The translations under genes and the position numbers were made by a program. From Xenophilus arseniciresistens (GTDB lineage Bacteria; Pseudomonadota; Gammaproteobacteria; Burkholderiales; Burkholderiaceae_C), in the NCBI RefSeq assembly GCF_028023875.1, contig NZ_JAQIPB010000008.1, forward strand, positions 1 to 64,000: DNA of 64,000 nt, in the 5' to 3' direction. Below the pieces are notes generated by a model that was not told where the DNA came from, made no database searches, and worked only from the letters and a program-made list of their open reading frames with translations. This document shows, one piece after another, positions 37,090 through 45,898 of this stretch (the first letter of the stretch is position 1; every line of letters begins with the position of its first letter).

Positions 37090-37791
37090 TCAGGCCTCCA
37101 GGTCGAACACCAGCACTTCGGCGTCCTTGCCGCCGCGCAACTGCACGCGCGATTCACCGGCGATCATCGCCGCATCGCCGCCCGTGAGGATATGGCCATT
37201 GACCTCGAGCGTGCCGCGCACCAGATGCACGTAGCCCTTGCGCGCGGGGTCCAGCGTCAGCTCCGCCTGCTCGTCGCCGTCCAGCAGGCCGGCATACAGC
37301 CGCGCATCGGCATTCATGGACACCGAGCCCTCGGCCCCGTCAGGCGAAGCCACCAGGCGCAGCCGGCCGCGCTTGTCGCTGGCCGCAAAAGCCTTCTGCT
37401 CGTAGCCGGGCTGCACGCCGCGCTGGCTGGGCAGCAGCCAGATCTGCAGGAAGTGCGTGGCCTTGTCCTTCTCGTGGTTGAACTCGCTGTGCATCACGCC
37501 GGTGCCCGCGCTCATGCGCTGCACGTCGCCGGGCGGAATGGATTCCACGTTGCCCATGCTGTCCTTGTGCGCCAGGGCGCCGTCGAGCACGTAGCTGATG
37601 ATCTCCATGTCCTTGTGGCCATGGGTGCCGAAGCCGGCGCCCGCGGCCACGCGGTCTTCGTTGATCACGCGCAGGTTGCCCCAGCCCATGAAGGCGGGGT
37701 CGTGGTAGCCGGCGAAGGAAAAGCTGTGGAAGGACTGCAGCCAGCCATGGTCGGCATAACCACGTTCCTGGGACTTGCGGATTTGCAGCAT
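37090..37791 (-). CDS. YhhW-type pirin, putative quercetinase
   Basis: A 233-residue pirin close in length and motifs to E. coli YhhW. The start MLQIRKSQERGYADHGWLQS is followed by FSFAGYHDPAFMGWGNLRVI. Metal ligands are expected in GTHGHKDMEIISYVLDG (two His) and VMHSEFNHE (His and Glu). YhhW cleaves quercetin in vitro, but the natural role is unclear. AGGAG lies before ATG 37791. It diverges from a LysR gene across a 164-nt gap with a strong palindrome, so it is probably the LysR target. Confidence 0.9.
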   Translation of the reverse strand: MLQIRKSQERGYADHGWLQSFHSFSFAGYHDPAFMGWGNLRVINEDRVAAGAGFGTHGHKDMEIISYVLDGALAHKDSMGNVESIPPGDVQRMSAGTGVMHSEFNHEKDKATHFLQIWLLPSQRGVQPGYEQKAFAASDKRGRLRLVASPDGAEGSVSMNADARLYAGLLDGDEQAELTLDPARKGYVHLVRGTLEVNGHILTGGDAAMIAGESRVQLRGGKDAEVLVFDLEA

Positions 37792-37924
37792 GGTGAAATC
37801 TCCTGAACGGTGGGGCGGCCCGGCTTGGCTGGCCCTGGTACCCCGTGAGCCGCGCCGGATGCGCAGCGGATGAACAGAATGTAGGGCGCTCCCAGGACGC
37901 TGCGTGTGCGGCGTCTTGAAGACA

Positions 37925-37945
37925 TCATTCAAATGTTTTGAATGA
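37925..37945. promoter_or_regulatory. LysR-type operator: perfect 9-base inverted repeat
   Basis: TCATTCAAA-TGT-TTTGAATGA is a perfect 9-base palindrome around a 3-base spacer. It contains the T-N(11)-A core typical of LysR binding sites. It lies 11 nt before the LysR ATG and 134 nt from the divergent pirin start. That position suits autorepression of the regulator and, with bending, activation of the pirin group. Confidence 0.75.
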
Positions 37946-37955
37946 AAATCCGCCA

Positions 37956-38927
37956 ATGCCTGCCCACCCTCCCGCCATGCAGCCGCGCGACGTGCTCACG
38001 CCCGACGCGCTGGCCATGCTCCAGACCATCGTGCGCCAGGGCAGCTTTGCCGCCGCCGCGCGCGCCCTGAACCTCGTGCCCAGCGCGCTGAGCTACCGCG
38101 TGCGCCAGATCGAGGACGCCCTGGACGTGCTGCTGTTCGACCGCAGCGCGCGCCAGGCCCGCCTGACGGCCGCGGGCGCCGAGCTGCTGCGCGAGGCCGG
38201 CCGGCTGCTGACCGAGATCGACGCCGTGGCCAACCGCGTGCGCCGCGTGGGCTCGGGCTGGGAGCCCCAGCTGACGCTGGCGGTGGACGGCGCCATCGCA
38301 CGCGACCCGATGTACGAGCTGGTCGGCGCCTTCTATGCGCAGGAGCCGCCCACGCGGCTCAAGCTGCGCGACGAGACGCTCTTCGGCACGGTGGAAACGC
38401 TGGTGCGCGGCGAGGCCGACCTGGCCATCGGCAGCGTGCTCGATGCCGCGCGCCTGGCGCTCACGGCCTCGGGCATCCAGAGCCGGCCGCTGGGCGAGCT
38501 GCACTTCATCTATGTGGTGGCACCCCACCATCCGCTGGCGCGCGAGACGGGGCCGCTGAGCGAGGCGCAGATCCGCCAGCACCGCGGCGTGGTGGCGGCC
38601 GATTCGGCGCGCCAGGGCGAGAGCCTGAGCATCAACCTGGTCAGCGGCCAGGACCTGCTCACGGTGCCCACGCTGCAGGCCAAGCTGCATGCGCAGCTGC
38701 ACGGCCTGGGCGGCGGCTTTCTGCCAGAGACCATGGCCCGGCCCTGGCTGGCCGCGGGCCATCTGGTGCAGTTGCCCACCGAGCGCCAGCCCCCCGCAGG
38801 CACCCTGCACTGCGCCTGGCGCAGCCGGGCGGCCGGCCAGCCCGGGCTGGCGCTGCAGTGGTGGCTGCGCCAGCTGGAGCATGCGGGCACGCGGGAGGCG
38901 CTGCTGACGCAGCACCGCGGCCGATGA
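37956..38927 (+). CDS. LysR-family regulator of the divergent pirin group
   Basis: A 323-residue LysR protein. The helix-turn-helix is at about residues 20-65 (GSFAAAARALNLVPSALSYR) and the effector domain at about 100-300 (LTLAVDGAIARDPMYELVGA). It resembles regulators found beside yhhW-type pirins in Proteobacteria. ATG 37956 is chosen because the in-frame TTG at 37938 would lie inside the operator palindrome; ATG 37977 is another candidate. The inducer is unknown. Confidence 0.88.
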   Translation: MPAHPPAMQPRDVLTPDALAMLQTIVRQGSFAAAARALNLVPSALSYRVRQIEDALDVLLFDRSARQARLTAAGAELLREAGRLLTEIDAVANRVRRVGSGWEPQLTLAVDGAIARDPMYELVGAFYAQEPPTRLKLRDETLFGTVETLVRGEADLAIGSVLDAARLALTASGIQSRPLGELHFIYVVAPHHPLARETGPLSEAQIRQHRGVVAADSARQGESLSINLVSGQDLLTVPTLQAKLHAQLHGLGGGFLPETMARPWLAAGHLVQLPTERQPPAGTLHCAWRSRAAGQPGLALQWWLRQLEHAGTREALLTQHRGR

Positions 38928-38938
38928 GCCGCGCGCGC

Positions 38939-39298
38939 TCAGCCTGCCTTGTGCGAGCTGCCGTGCTTGTGCGTGCCCGGGTTCAGCGGCAGCAGGCGGT
39001 CGAGCCGGGTGTCGCCATACACCCGCATCACCTTGGAGATCACCACCTGGTAGCCGGCCAGCCATTGCTCGTGCGCCGCCTTGGCCCGCAGGTGCGTGGG
39101 ATGCACCATCAACTGGTGCAGCGCGTCCATCGAATCCCAATAGAAGACCTTGGAGACCAGTCCCGTCGTGGGGTTCTCCCAGCTTTCGACGCCCCTGAAG
39201 CCCTCCAGGCTCTCGGCCACCCGCGTGATCTCGTCATACAAGGCGTGGAACTCGTCGTCGAGCTGGTGGTGGGCAAATACGAAAGTCGCGGAATACAT
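38939..39298 (-). CDS. Small dimeric alpha/beta-barrel protein (ABM-like), unknown function
   Basis: About 119 residues. The pattern (MYSATFVFAHHQLDDEFHAL, GFRGVESWENPTTGLVSKVF, YWDSMDALHQLMVHPTHLRA) is that of ferredoxin-like dimeric alpha/beta-barrel proteins such as antibiotic-biosynthesis monooxygenase or NIPSNAP relatives. No cofactor residues can be named. ATG 39298 is used; ATG 39316 is in frame. Neither has a good Shine-Dalgarno. It converges on the LysR gene. Confidence 0.7.
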   Translation of the reverse strand: MYSATFVFAHHQLDDEFHALYDEITRVAESLEGFRGVESWENPTTGLVSKVFYWDSMDALHQLMVHPTHLRAKAAHEQWLAGYQVVISKVMRVYGDTRLDRLLPLNPGTHKHGSSHKAG

Positions 39299-39469
39299 GG
39301 TGCGGGCAAGCGGCATGGCAGCACGGTCGCCGGATCTGGTCCAGGGCTGCAGTGTGACTCAAGATCACGAGACAAGTGTCAGGGTTAGTTAACGCATCAA
39401 GCCGAGCGACGAACGGTTAGAGTCGTCATCGGCGCGCCACATCGGGCGCGCAAAGGCATCCAGACGCAC

Positions 39470-40534
39470 ATGGCCCGCTCGTCCCGCACCCCCTCCTCCT
39501 CCCCTTCCAGCCCCCGCCGCATCGCGGTCATCGGTGCCGGGCTTGCCGGCCTGGCCGCAGCCCGCACGCTTTTGCAGGCCGGCCATGCGGTCGAGGTCTT
39601 CGAGTCGCAACCCGGCCCGGGCGGTCGGCTCATCGGCGAGCCCACGCACTACGGCAGCTTCGACACCGGCGCCCAGTACTTCACCGTGCGCGACCGACGG
39701 CTGCAGCTGGCGCTGGAGCGCACCGGCGCGCCCTGCAAGCGCTGGAGCGCCAATGCCGTGCGCGTGCTCGACGCCATGGGCCGCGTGGTCGAAGCCGCGC
39801 TGCCCACGCGCGAATCGCACTGGGTCGCGGTGCCCCACATGGGCGCGCTGGCCGCCCACTGGGCCGCGCCGCTGGGCACGGCCCTGCACCTGGGCTGCCG
39901 CGTGCTGGCCCTTGAAGCCGACACCCTGCAGCCGCGCCGCTGGCAACTGCGCATCCAGGCCGAGGGCGATGCCAGTGCCGTGCATGCCGGCTTCGACGCC
40001 GTGCTGCTGGCCGTGCCGCCAAGCGCCGCGCGTGCGCTGCTGGCGCAGGCCGCGCCGGCCCTGCTCGCGCAGCTGGCCGATGTGCAGGTGGCGCCGTGCT
40101 GGTCGCTGCAGATGGCCTTTCCGCAAGCCAGCCAGCCCGGCCTGCCGCACCTGGGCCCGCAATGGAACTGCGCCCGCTCCACCCACCACCGCGTGGCCTG
40201 GGTCGCGCGCGAATCGTCCAAGCCGGGCCGCGGCAGCATCGAACGCTGGACCGTGCAGGCCAGCGCCGACTGGTCACGCGAGCACCTGAGCGACGACGCC
40301 TCGCGCGTGCAGGCCAAGCTGCAGCGCGCCTTTGCCGAAATCACGGGCATCCGCGTCGAACCGGCCTGGGCCGAGGCCCGGTTGTGGGCCGAGGCCAAGA
40401 CGCAAACGCCGCTGGGCCGCAGCCACCTGTGGGACGCCAAGGCCGCGCTGGGGCTGGCCGGCGACTGGTGCATCGGCCACCGCGTGGAAGACGCCTTCAT
40501 CTCCGGACTGGAACTGGCGCTGGCCGTGGCCTGA
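39470..40534 (+). CDS. FAD-dependent amine oxidase/renalase-like oxidoreductase
   Basis: A 354-residue flavoprotein. The dinucleotide-binding motif [20 protein letters not shown] is at about residues 18-37 with the acidic residue in [26 protein letters not shown] follows and the C-terminal FAD contact is [20 protein letters not shown]. This is the bacterial renalase-like NAD(P)-binding family, whose members oxidise aberrant dihydronicotinamides or amines. Substrate unknown. The first about 15 residues are Ser/Pro-rich and the start may be slightly long. It is followed after 2 nt by gluQRS. Confidence 0.83.
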   Translation: MARSSRTPSSSPSSPRRIAVIGAGLAGLAAARTLLQAGHAVEVFESQPGPGGRLIGEPTHYGSFDTGAQYFTVRDRRLQLALERTGAPCKRWSANAVRVLDAMGRVVEAALPTRESHWVAVPHMGALAAHWAAPLGTALHLGCRVLALEADTLQPRRWQLRIQAEGDASAVHAGFDAVLLAVPPSAARALLAQAAPALLAQLADVQVAPCWSLQMAFPQASQPGLPHLGPQWNCARSTHHRVAWVARESSKPGRGSIERWTVQASADWSREHLSDDASRVQAKLQRAFAEITGIRVEPAWAEARLWAEAKTQTPLGRSHLWDAKAALGLAGDWCIGHRVEDAFISGLELALAVA

Positions 40535-40536
40535 AC

Positions 40537-41472
40537 GTGGGGGCTGAAGCGGGCCTGCCGGCGTCCCGGGCAGGCACCTCCTATGTCGGGCGCTTCGCGC
40601 CCTCGCCCACGGGCCTGCTGCATGCGGGCTCGCTGGTGGCCGCGCTGGCCAGCTGGCTGGACGCGCGCGCCCACGGCGGGCGCTGGCTGGTGCGCATCGA
40701 GGACGCCGACACCGAGCGCTGCCAACCGGGCCTGGGCGAGCAGATCCTGGCCCAGCTGGCGGCCTTCGGCCTGCGGCCCGACGAAGAACCCATCTGGCAG
40801 ACGCAACGCAGCGCCCGCTACGAGCAGGCGCTGCAGCAACTGGTGGCCCAAGGCCTGGCCTACCCCTGCGGCTGCACGCGGCGCGAGATCGACGAAGCCC
40901 TGGCCGCGCAGGGCCTGGGCCACACCCGCCATGGCGAGCGCGTCTACCCCGGCACCTGCCGCAACGGCCTGCACGGCAAGCGCGCAAGGGCCTGGCGCTT
41001 TGCCACCTGGCAGCGACCGGGCCGCATCGACTGGCATGACCGCCGGCTGGGCGAGCAGGTGCAGGATGTGGCGCAGGCCGTGGGCGATTTCGTGCTGCGC
41101 CGCGCCGACGGACCCTGGGCCTATCAGCTGGCCGTGGTGGTCGACGATGCCGACCAGGGCATCACGCACGTGGTGCGCGGCGAAGACCTGGCCGACAACA
41201 CGCCGCGCCAGATCCTGCTGCAGCGCGCGCTGGGTCTGCCCACGCCGCAGTACCTGCACACGCCGCTGGTGCTGGCGGCCGATGGGCAGAAGCTCTCCAA
41301 GCAGAACGGTGCGCAGGCGCTGGACACGCAATCGTCCGCCGGCATCGTGGCGGCGCTGCAGGCGGCCGTGCATGCCCTGGGCCTGCCGGCGCCCCCGGCC
41401 GGCAACAGCCCTCAAGACCTGCTGGCCGGGTGCATCGGCGCCTGGGCGGCTCTCTACAATCCGGCCCCGTGA
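40537..41472 (+). CDS. gluQ: Glutamyl-Q tRNA(Asp) synthetase
   Basis: A 311-residue GluRS paralogue without the anticodon-binding domain. The class I HIGH equivalent is HAGSL (in [15 protein letters not shown]) and the KMSKS equivalent is KLSKQ. A zinc site is formed by cysteines in [11 protein letters not shown] and YPGTC. It glutamylates queuosine in tRNA(Asp). The start is GTG 40537, 2 nt after the oxidoreductase stop; no ATG precedes the conserved [11 protein letters not shown]. The stop overlaps trmB. Confidence 0.93.
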   Translation: MGAEAGLPASRAGTSYVGRFAPSPTGLLHAGSLVAALASWLDARAHGGRWLVRIEDADTERCQPGLGEQILAQLAAFGLRPDEEPIWQTQRSARYEQALQQLVAQGLAYPCGCTRREIDEALAAQGLGHTRHGERVYPGTCRNGLHGKRARAWRFATWQRPGRIDWHDRRLGEQVQDVAQAVGDFVLRRADGPWAYQLAVVVDDADQGITHVVRGEDLADNTPRQILLQRALGLPTPQYLHTPLVLAADGQKLSKQNGAQALDTQSSAGIVAALQAAVHALGLPAPPAGNSPQDLLAGCIGAWAALYNPAP

Positions 41473-42233
41473 GCCACAGCCCCGCCCCGCCCGAAAACGC
41501 CGACGCATCGGCCCCCGCCTCCCCGTCCAACGAGACCCCGGTCACCGCCGAGGGCCACCCGCATCGCCGGCTCAAGAGCTTCGTGCGCCGGGCCGGACGC
41601 ACCACCACCGGCCAGAGCAAGGCCTTCGAACAGTGGGGGCCCGAATTCCTCGTCCCCTACCGCCAGGCCCCGCTGGACCTGCAGGCCGCCTTCGGGCGCC
41701 AGGCGCCCACGGTGCTGGAAATCGGCTTCGGCATGGGCGAGGCCACCGCGCACATCGCGCGCGTGCGGCCCGAGGACAACTTCCTGTGCTGCGAAGTCCA
41801 CGAACCCGGCGTGGGCGCGCTGCTCAAGCGCATCGGCGAGCAGCAGATCTCCAACATCCGCATCTGCGCGCATGACGCCGTGGAAGTGCTGGAACACATG
41901 CTGCCCGGCGCCGTGCTGGCCGGCATCCACATCTTCTTCCCCGACCCCTGGCACAAGAAGCGCCACCACAAGCGCCGGCTGATCCAGCCGCCCTTCGTGC
42001 GCCAGCTGGCCGAGCACCTGGCGCCCGGCGGCTACCTGCACTGCGCCACCGACTGGCAACCCTATGCGCAGCAGATGCTCGAGGTGCTGGGTGCCGAGCC
42101 GCTGCTGGCCAACACCAGCCAGGCCCCGGACGGCTGGGCCGACAAGCCCGACTACCGCCCGCTGACCAAGTTCGAGAACCGCGGCCTGCGCCTGGGCCAC
42201 GGCGTGTGGGACCTGGTGTTCAAGCGCGTCTGA
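41469..42233 (+). CDS. trmB: tRNA (guanine-N7-)-methyltransferase
   Basis: A 254-residue TrmB. The SAM-binding motif [18 protein letters not shown] is at about residue 80, and the hallmark [20 protein letters not shown] at about 157. It makes m7G46 in tRNA. The first about 50 residues are a disordered Pro/Ala/Ser extension. The start GTG 41469 overlaps the gluQ stop as GTGA. An ATG at 41430 lies inside gluQ and is less likely. Confidence 0.94.
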   Translation: MSHSPAPPENADASAPASPSNETPVTAEGHPHRRLKSFVRRAGRTTTGQSKAFEQWGPEFLVPYRQAPLDLQAAFGRQAPTVLEIGFGMGEATAHIARVRPEDNFLCCEVHEPGVGALLKRIGEQQISNIRICAHDAVEVLEHMLPGAVLAGIHIFFPDPWHKKRHHKRRLIQPPFVRQLAEHLAPGGYLHCATDWQPYAQQMLEVLGAEPLLANTSQAPDGWADKPDYRPLTKFENRGLRLGHGVWDLVFKRV

Positions 42234-42300
42234 GCGCGCCTCTTCCTCTTTTTCTCTCGCATTGCCTGACGGCCTCTGGCCGCGAGCGCGCACCGCCCCC

Positions 42301-43338
42301 ATGGACTCCCTGACCCAGATCGTTCTTGGCGGCTGCGTGGCCGCGGCTGCGGTGCCTGCTGCGCACCGGCGCAAGGCTGCACTGGCCGGCGCAGTGCTGG
42401 GCACCCTGCCCGACCTGGACGGCATCCCGCTGGCGCTGATGGGCGCCGACGTGGTGACCTCGGTCACCTGGCATCGCGGCCCCTCGCATTCGCTGCCCGT
42501 GCTGGCCCTGGCCGGCTGGCTGCTGTGGCTGCTGCTGCGCCGCTTCTGGCGGCCCGTGCGCGAAGCGCCGCGGCCCTGGCTCATCGCCATCTGGCTGGCC
42601 CTGATCACGCATCCGCTGCTCGACGCCTTCACCGTGTACGGCACGCAGCTGTGGTGGCCCTGGCCCTCGCCGCCGGTGATGTGGAGCAGCGTCTTCATCA
42701 TCGACCCGGCCTACACCCTGCCGCTGCTGGTGGGCTTCATCGGCGTGCTGGTGGCCGGGCCACGGCGCGCCAGCCGGCCGCTGCTGGCAGGCGCGCTGCT
42801 GCTGAGCAGCCTCTACCTGGGCTGGACCCTCGCGGCCAAGGCGCTGGTGGACCGCGCTGCCGACCAGGCGCTGGCCGCGCGCGGCCTGTCATCGGCGCCG
42901 CGGCTGTCGGTGCCGCTGCCGCTGAACACCCTGGTGTGGCGCGTGGTGGTGATGACGCCCGAGGGCTTCCTGGAAGGCGAACGCTCCCTGCTGGTGGACC
43001 GCCGGCCCATGCAGTTCAAGGCCCATGCGAGCGAGACCGCCACGCTGCGCGAGCTCTCGCAACACGGCGCGGTGGCACGCCTGCTGTGGTTCACGCATGG
43101 CTTCATGAAAGCCGAGGTGCAGGGCGATTCGCTCATCGCCTCGGACCTGCGCATGGGCTCCGAGCCCGACTACAGCTTCCGCTACCGCATCGCCCAGCGC
43201 GGGGCCGATGGCTGGCAGGGCGTGCCCGTCACGGCCGTGAGCGGCGCGCGCAATGCCCAGGCGCAGTTGCAGCGCATGTGGCAGCGGCTGTGGCACGAGC
43301 CCGTGGCCGGCGGCGCGCCGGTCGATCTGCCGCGCTGA
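42301..43338 (+). CDS. YdjM/DUF457-type membrane-bound metal-dependent hydrolase
   Basis: A 345-residue membrane protein. The N-terminal DUF457 core contains the putative metal motif residues in GTLPDLDGIPLAL, WHRGPSHSLPV and THPLLDAFTVYG. About four to five transmembrane helices follow (to residue about 185). The C-terminal soluble part (about 200-345) has no clear family. Family members are called metal-dependent hydrolases because of the conserved His/Asp pattern, but the substrate is unknown. It is 67 nt past trmB, possibly with its own promoter. Confidence 0.82.
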   Translation: MDSLTQIVLGGCVAAAAVPAAHRRKAALAGAVLGTLPDLDGIPLALMGADVVTSVTWHRGPSHSLPVLALAGWLLWLLLRRFWRPVREAPRPWLIAIWLALITHPLLDAFTVYGTQLWWPWPSPPVMWSSVFIIDPAYTLPLLVGFIGVLVAGPRRASRPLLAGALLLSSLYLGWTLAAKALVDRAADQALAARGLSSAPRLSVPLPLNTLVWRVVVMTPEGFLEGERSLLVDRRPMQFKAHASETATLRELSQHGAVARLLWFTHGFMKAEVQGDSLIASDLRMGSEPDYSFRYRIAQRGADGWQGVPVTAVSGARNAQAQLQRMWQRLWHEPVAGGAPVDLPR

Positions 43339-43353
43339 GCCGGTCGCGCCCCT

Positions 43354-43995
43354 TTACCAGCGCAGCAGGCGCGGGCCCAGCAGCGCGCCGGCCGCCACCG
43401 GCAGGGCCATGCCCAGCACGTACCACACGGCCAGGAAGGGCGCCGTGAGTTCGGGGCAATGCAGCGCATAGAGCGTCGCGCCCGTGCCCCCGGCCAGCGC
43501 ACCGGCCGCCGCGCCGGCCAGCGCCGGCCGCGTGGGCGCCAGGCCGCGCAGGGCCAGCAGGGCCGCGATGAACACCGGCAGGGAAATCAGGCCGATGCTG
43601 AAGGCGCAGCTGCGCCAGGTCTGGCCCATCAGCGCGGGCATGCGCGCTTCCTGCGGCATCGTGACCCAGGCGTGCAGGCCCATGGCCCAGACGGCCAGCA
43701 CCGGCAGCAGCGCGAGCAGCCACACCCTGCGCAGGCGCATGCCCGGGCGGCCCAGGCGCTGCACCATCACGAGGGCCGGCACGGCCACGCACAAGGGGAA
43801 CATCAGCTTGACCCAGAACATGGGCCAGCCCATGGCCTGTGCCAGATCGGGGCGGGTGCCGTAGCCGCCGAGCATGATCGCGGCAGCCAGCGCGGTGCCC
43901 GCGGCCAGGGTCAGGCCGAAGCGGCGCCACAGCGCGTGGTGCGGCACGGGCTCGACCTGCGCGGCCAGCAGTGCGGCGAAATCATCGGTTTTCAT
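43354..43995 (-). CDS. nrsF: NrsF-type (DUF1109) membrane anti-sigma factor
   Basis: A 213-residue integral membrane protein with six predicted helices and a short cytosolic N-terminus (MKTDDFAALLAAQVEPVPHH), as in NrsF of Caulobacter. Two cysteines in membrane-proximal positions (WRSCAFS and LHCPELT) match the pair that mediates heavy-metal or oxidant sensing in that family. NrsF holds its ECF sigma factor inactive until the signal comes. Its ATG overlaps the sigma gene stop by 4 nt, so the pair is made in fixed ratio. Confidence 0.88.
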   Translation of the reverse strand: MKTDDFAALLAAQVEPVPHHALWRRFGLTLAAGTALAAAIMLGGYGTRPDLAQAMGWPMFWVKLMFPLCVAVPALVMVQRLGRPGMRLRRVWLLALLPVLAVWAMGLHAWVTMPQEARMPALMGQTWRSCAFSIGLISLPVFIAALLALRGLAPTRPALAGAAAGALAGGTGATLYALHCPELTAPFLAVWYVLGMALPVAAGALLGPRLLRW

Positions 43996-44540
43996 GGCTT
44001 GTCTCCGCGCATTCTGGCTGCCAGGGCCTTCAGGCCCCGATGGATGCCCACCTTCACGGCCGATTCGGACATGCCCGTGAGCTGCGCCGTCTCTGCCACC
44101 GACAGCCCTTGCAGCTTGACGTGCACGATGGGCAGCCGGTGCCGGTCCGGCAGCAGCTCGAGCAGGCCCTCGACGTCGCGGCGCGCATCGCTGGCCTCGG
44201 TGGCCGAATCGGCCTCGAGCAGCATCTCGTCGTCCAGCGGTTCATGCAGCGCCTCGCGCGCCGACTTGGCGCGCAGCAGGTCGATCATCTTGTAGCGAGC
44301 GATGGCATGCGCCCAGGCCGTCAGGGGCTGGTCCTGCTGGTAGGTGTGGCGCTGGTTGTGCATGGCAAGAAGGCATTCCTGGACGAGGTCTTCCACTTCG
44401 TCGGGCCAGCCGAACAGGCGCCTGCCGAGGTAGGCCCGCAGATGACGCGCGAGCTGCTGCAGGCAGTCGCGGTAGGCCACCGCGTCGCCCTGCAGCCCCT
44501 GCAAAAACAAGGCGCGCACCTGCGTTTCGATCTCGCTCAT
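43992..44540 (-). CDS. sigF: ECF sigma factor of the SigF/NrsF type
   Basis: A 182-residue ECF sigma factor. Region 2 is at about 20-90 (FGWPDEVEDLVQECLLAMHN, TAWAHAIARYKMIDLLRAKS) and region 4 at about 125-175 (LSVAETAQLTGMSESAVKVG). It is co-encoded with an NrsF anti-sigma. The start is ATG 44540. The upstream ATG 44573 is excluded because the promoter -10 element at 44564-44567 lies downstream of it. The same promoter motif precedes its own gene and the divergent bufA, so it is probably autoregulated and drives the bufferin operon. Symbol by analogy with Caulobacter sigma-F. Confidence 0.88.
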   Translation of the reverse strand: MSEIETQVRALFLQGLQGDAVAYRDCLQQLARHLRAYLGRRLFGWPDEVEDLVQECLLAMHNQRHTYQQDQPLTAWAHAIARYKMIDLLRAKSAREALHEPLDDEMLLEADSATEASDARRDVEGLLELLPDRHRLPIVHVKLQGLSVAETAQLTGMSESAVKVGIHRGLKALAARMRGDKP

Positions 44541-44563
44541 TCCCAACTGGCTCGTACGTTGTC

Positions 44564-44589
44564 TTCGTTCCATGGCCGGTGCCGGTTAC
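44564..44589 (-). promoter_or_regulatory. SigF-type promoter of the sigma/anti-sigma operon
   Basis: On the minus strand GTAACC (44589-44584) is separated by exactly 16 nt from CGAA (44567-44564). This equals the motif reported for Caulobacter sigma-F and is identical in elements and spacing to the divergent copy before bufA. Expected transcription start is about 7 nt downstream, ahead of ATG 44540. Confidence 0.8.
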
Positions 44590-44633
44590 AGCGCAGCCAG
44601 AAAAAGAGCTGGCGCGAGATTGTGCATGGCGCT

Positions 44634-44660
44634 GTAACCCGATTCGTGAACGGCGCGAAA
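44634..44660 (+). promoter_or_regulatory. SigF-type promoter of the bufferin operon
   Basis: GTAACC (44634-44639), a 16-nt spacer, then CGAAA (44656-44660). It is about 70 nt upstream of the bufA start. It is the second copy of the motif that also precedes the divergent sigma gene. Two matches with the same exact spacing in one 190-nt gap make chance very unlikely. Confidence 0.82.
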
Positions 44661-44730
44661 TTGGATGCGAACGCGCCGGCCGGCAGGTTCACCTTGCGAT
44701 TCCAACATCCACCCGATTCAAGGAGTTTCC

Positions 44731-45021
44731 ATGAACACTCGCAACCTCGCGCTCGCCAGCCTGGCCATGGCCGCCATCACCAGCGGCGCCGCCATGGCCC
44801 AGGACACCAAGCCCATGATGGACAAGAAGCCCGCCATGGAGAAGTGCTACGGCGTGGCCATGGCCGGCAAGAACGACTGCGCGGCCGGCCCCGGCACCAC
44901 CTGCGCCGGCACCTCCAAGACGGACTACCAGGGCAATGCCTGGAAGAACGTGCCCGCCGGCACCTGCGCCACCATCAAGACGCCCACGGGCATGGGCTCG
45001 CTCACGCCGATCAAGTCCTGA
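44731..45021 (+). CDS. bufA1: Bufferin-type RiPP metallophore precursor (DUF2282)
   Basis: A 96-residue DUF2282 precursor. A Sec signal peptide is cleaved near AMA-Q24. The core has four cysteines at positions 39, 50, 58 and 79, in the family pattern [20 protein letters not shown] and VPAGTC. Bufferins are exported peptides whose cysteines are converted by a DUF692 enzyme into thiooxazole-type heterocycles that bind copper in the periplasm. The neighbours bufB, bufC and a DoxX gene complete the operon. AAGGAG precedes ATG 44731. Modification is inferred from the family. Confidence 0.9.
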   Translation: MNTRNLALASLAMAAITSGAAMAQDTKPMMDKKPAMEKCYGVAMAGKNDCAAGPGTTCAGTSKTDYQGNAWKNVPAGTCATIKTPTGMGSLTPIKS

Positions 45022-45043
45022 GCCTCCTCGCCCGTCGCCCACC

Positions 45044-45898
45044 ATGAGCAGCACCCTCGCCTGCGGCCTGGGCCTCAAGCCCGAGCACTACGACCAGGCG
45101 CTCGCCGCCGATGCACCCGGGCTGTGGTTCGAGGTGCATCCCGAGAACTACATGGTGGCCGGCGGGCCGCGCCTGCGCTGGCTCGAAGCCATCCGCGCGC
45201 GGCATCCGCTGTCGCTGCACAGCGTCTCGCTGTCGCTGGCCGGCGAGGCCGCGCCCGATGCGCGGCAACTGGCCCGGCTCGCGGCGCTGGTGCAGCGTTT
45301 CGAGCCCGCGCTGGTCTCCGAGCATCTGGCCTGGTCGCGCCTGGGCGGCCACTACTTTCCCGACCTGCTTCCCTGCCCGCGCAGCCACGCCGTGCTGCAG
45401 CGGCTGGTGGCGCACATCGACCAGGTGCAACAGGCCCTGGGGCGCCGCATCGCCCTCGAAAACCCCTCGCACTACCTGCAGCTGCCGCAGCACGACTGGG
45501 ACGAGGTCGACTTCCTGCGCGAGCTCACGCGGCGCAGCGGCTGCGGCCTGCTGCTGGACATCAACAACGTCCATGTCAGCGCCCGCAACCTGGGCTTCGA
45601 TGCGCAGGATTACCTGGCGCGCTTCCCGGCCGAGGCCGTGATGCAGATCCACCTGGCCGGCCACAGCGCCGACCCCACGCACGGGCCGGCGCTGCTGGTC
45701 GATTCGCACGACGCGCCGGTGGCCGCGCAGGTGTGGGCGCTGTATGCGCGCTTCATCGAACGTGCGGGCACGCGGCCCACGCTGATCGAGCGCGACGGCC
45801 AGTTGCCGGCCTTCGAGCTGCTGATGGCCGAGCGGGCCCAGGCCGAAGAAGTGGCGCGCGGCGCGATGGCGGCCGGGGCCGAGAGCGCCACCGCATGA
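45044..45898 (+). CDS. bufB: DUF692 multinuclear iron oxidative enzyme BufB
   Basis: A 284-residue DUF692/MNIO TIM-barrel enzyme. Metal-binding motifs are visible in [59 protein letters not shown] and [13 protein letters not shown] enzymes use a di- or tri-iron centre and oxygen to remodel cysteines of precursor peptides, as MbnB does for methanobactin. The substrate here is presumably the four-cysteine bufA1 product 22 nt upstream. It overlaps bufC by 4 nt. Confidence 0.92.
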   Translation: MSSTLACGLGLKPEHYDQALAADAPGLWFEVHPENYMVAGGPRLRWLEAIRARHPLSLHSVSLSLAGEAAPDARQLARLAALVQRFEPALVSEHLAWSRLGGHYFPDLLPCPRSHAVLQRLVAHIDQVQQALGRRIALENPSHYLQLPQHDWDEVDFLRELTRRSGCGLLLDINNVHVSARNLGFDAQDYLARFPAEAVMQIHLAGHSADPTHGPALLVDSHDAPVAAQVWALYARFIERAGTRPTLIERDGQLPAFELLMAERAQAEEVARGAMAAGAESATA

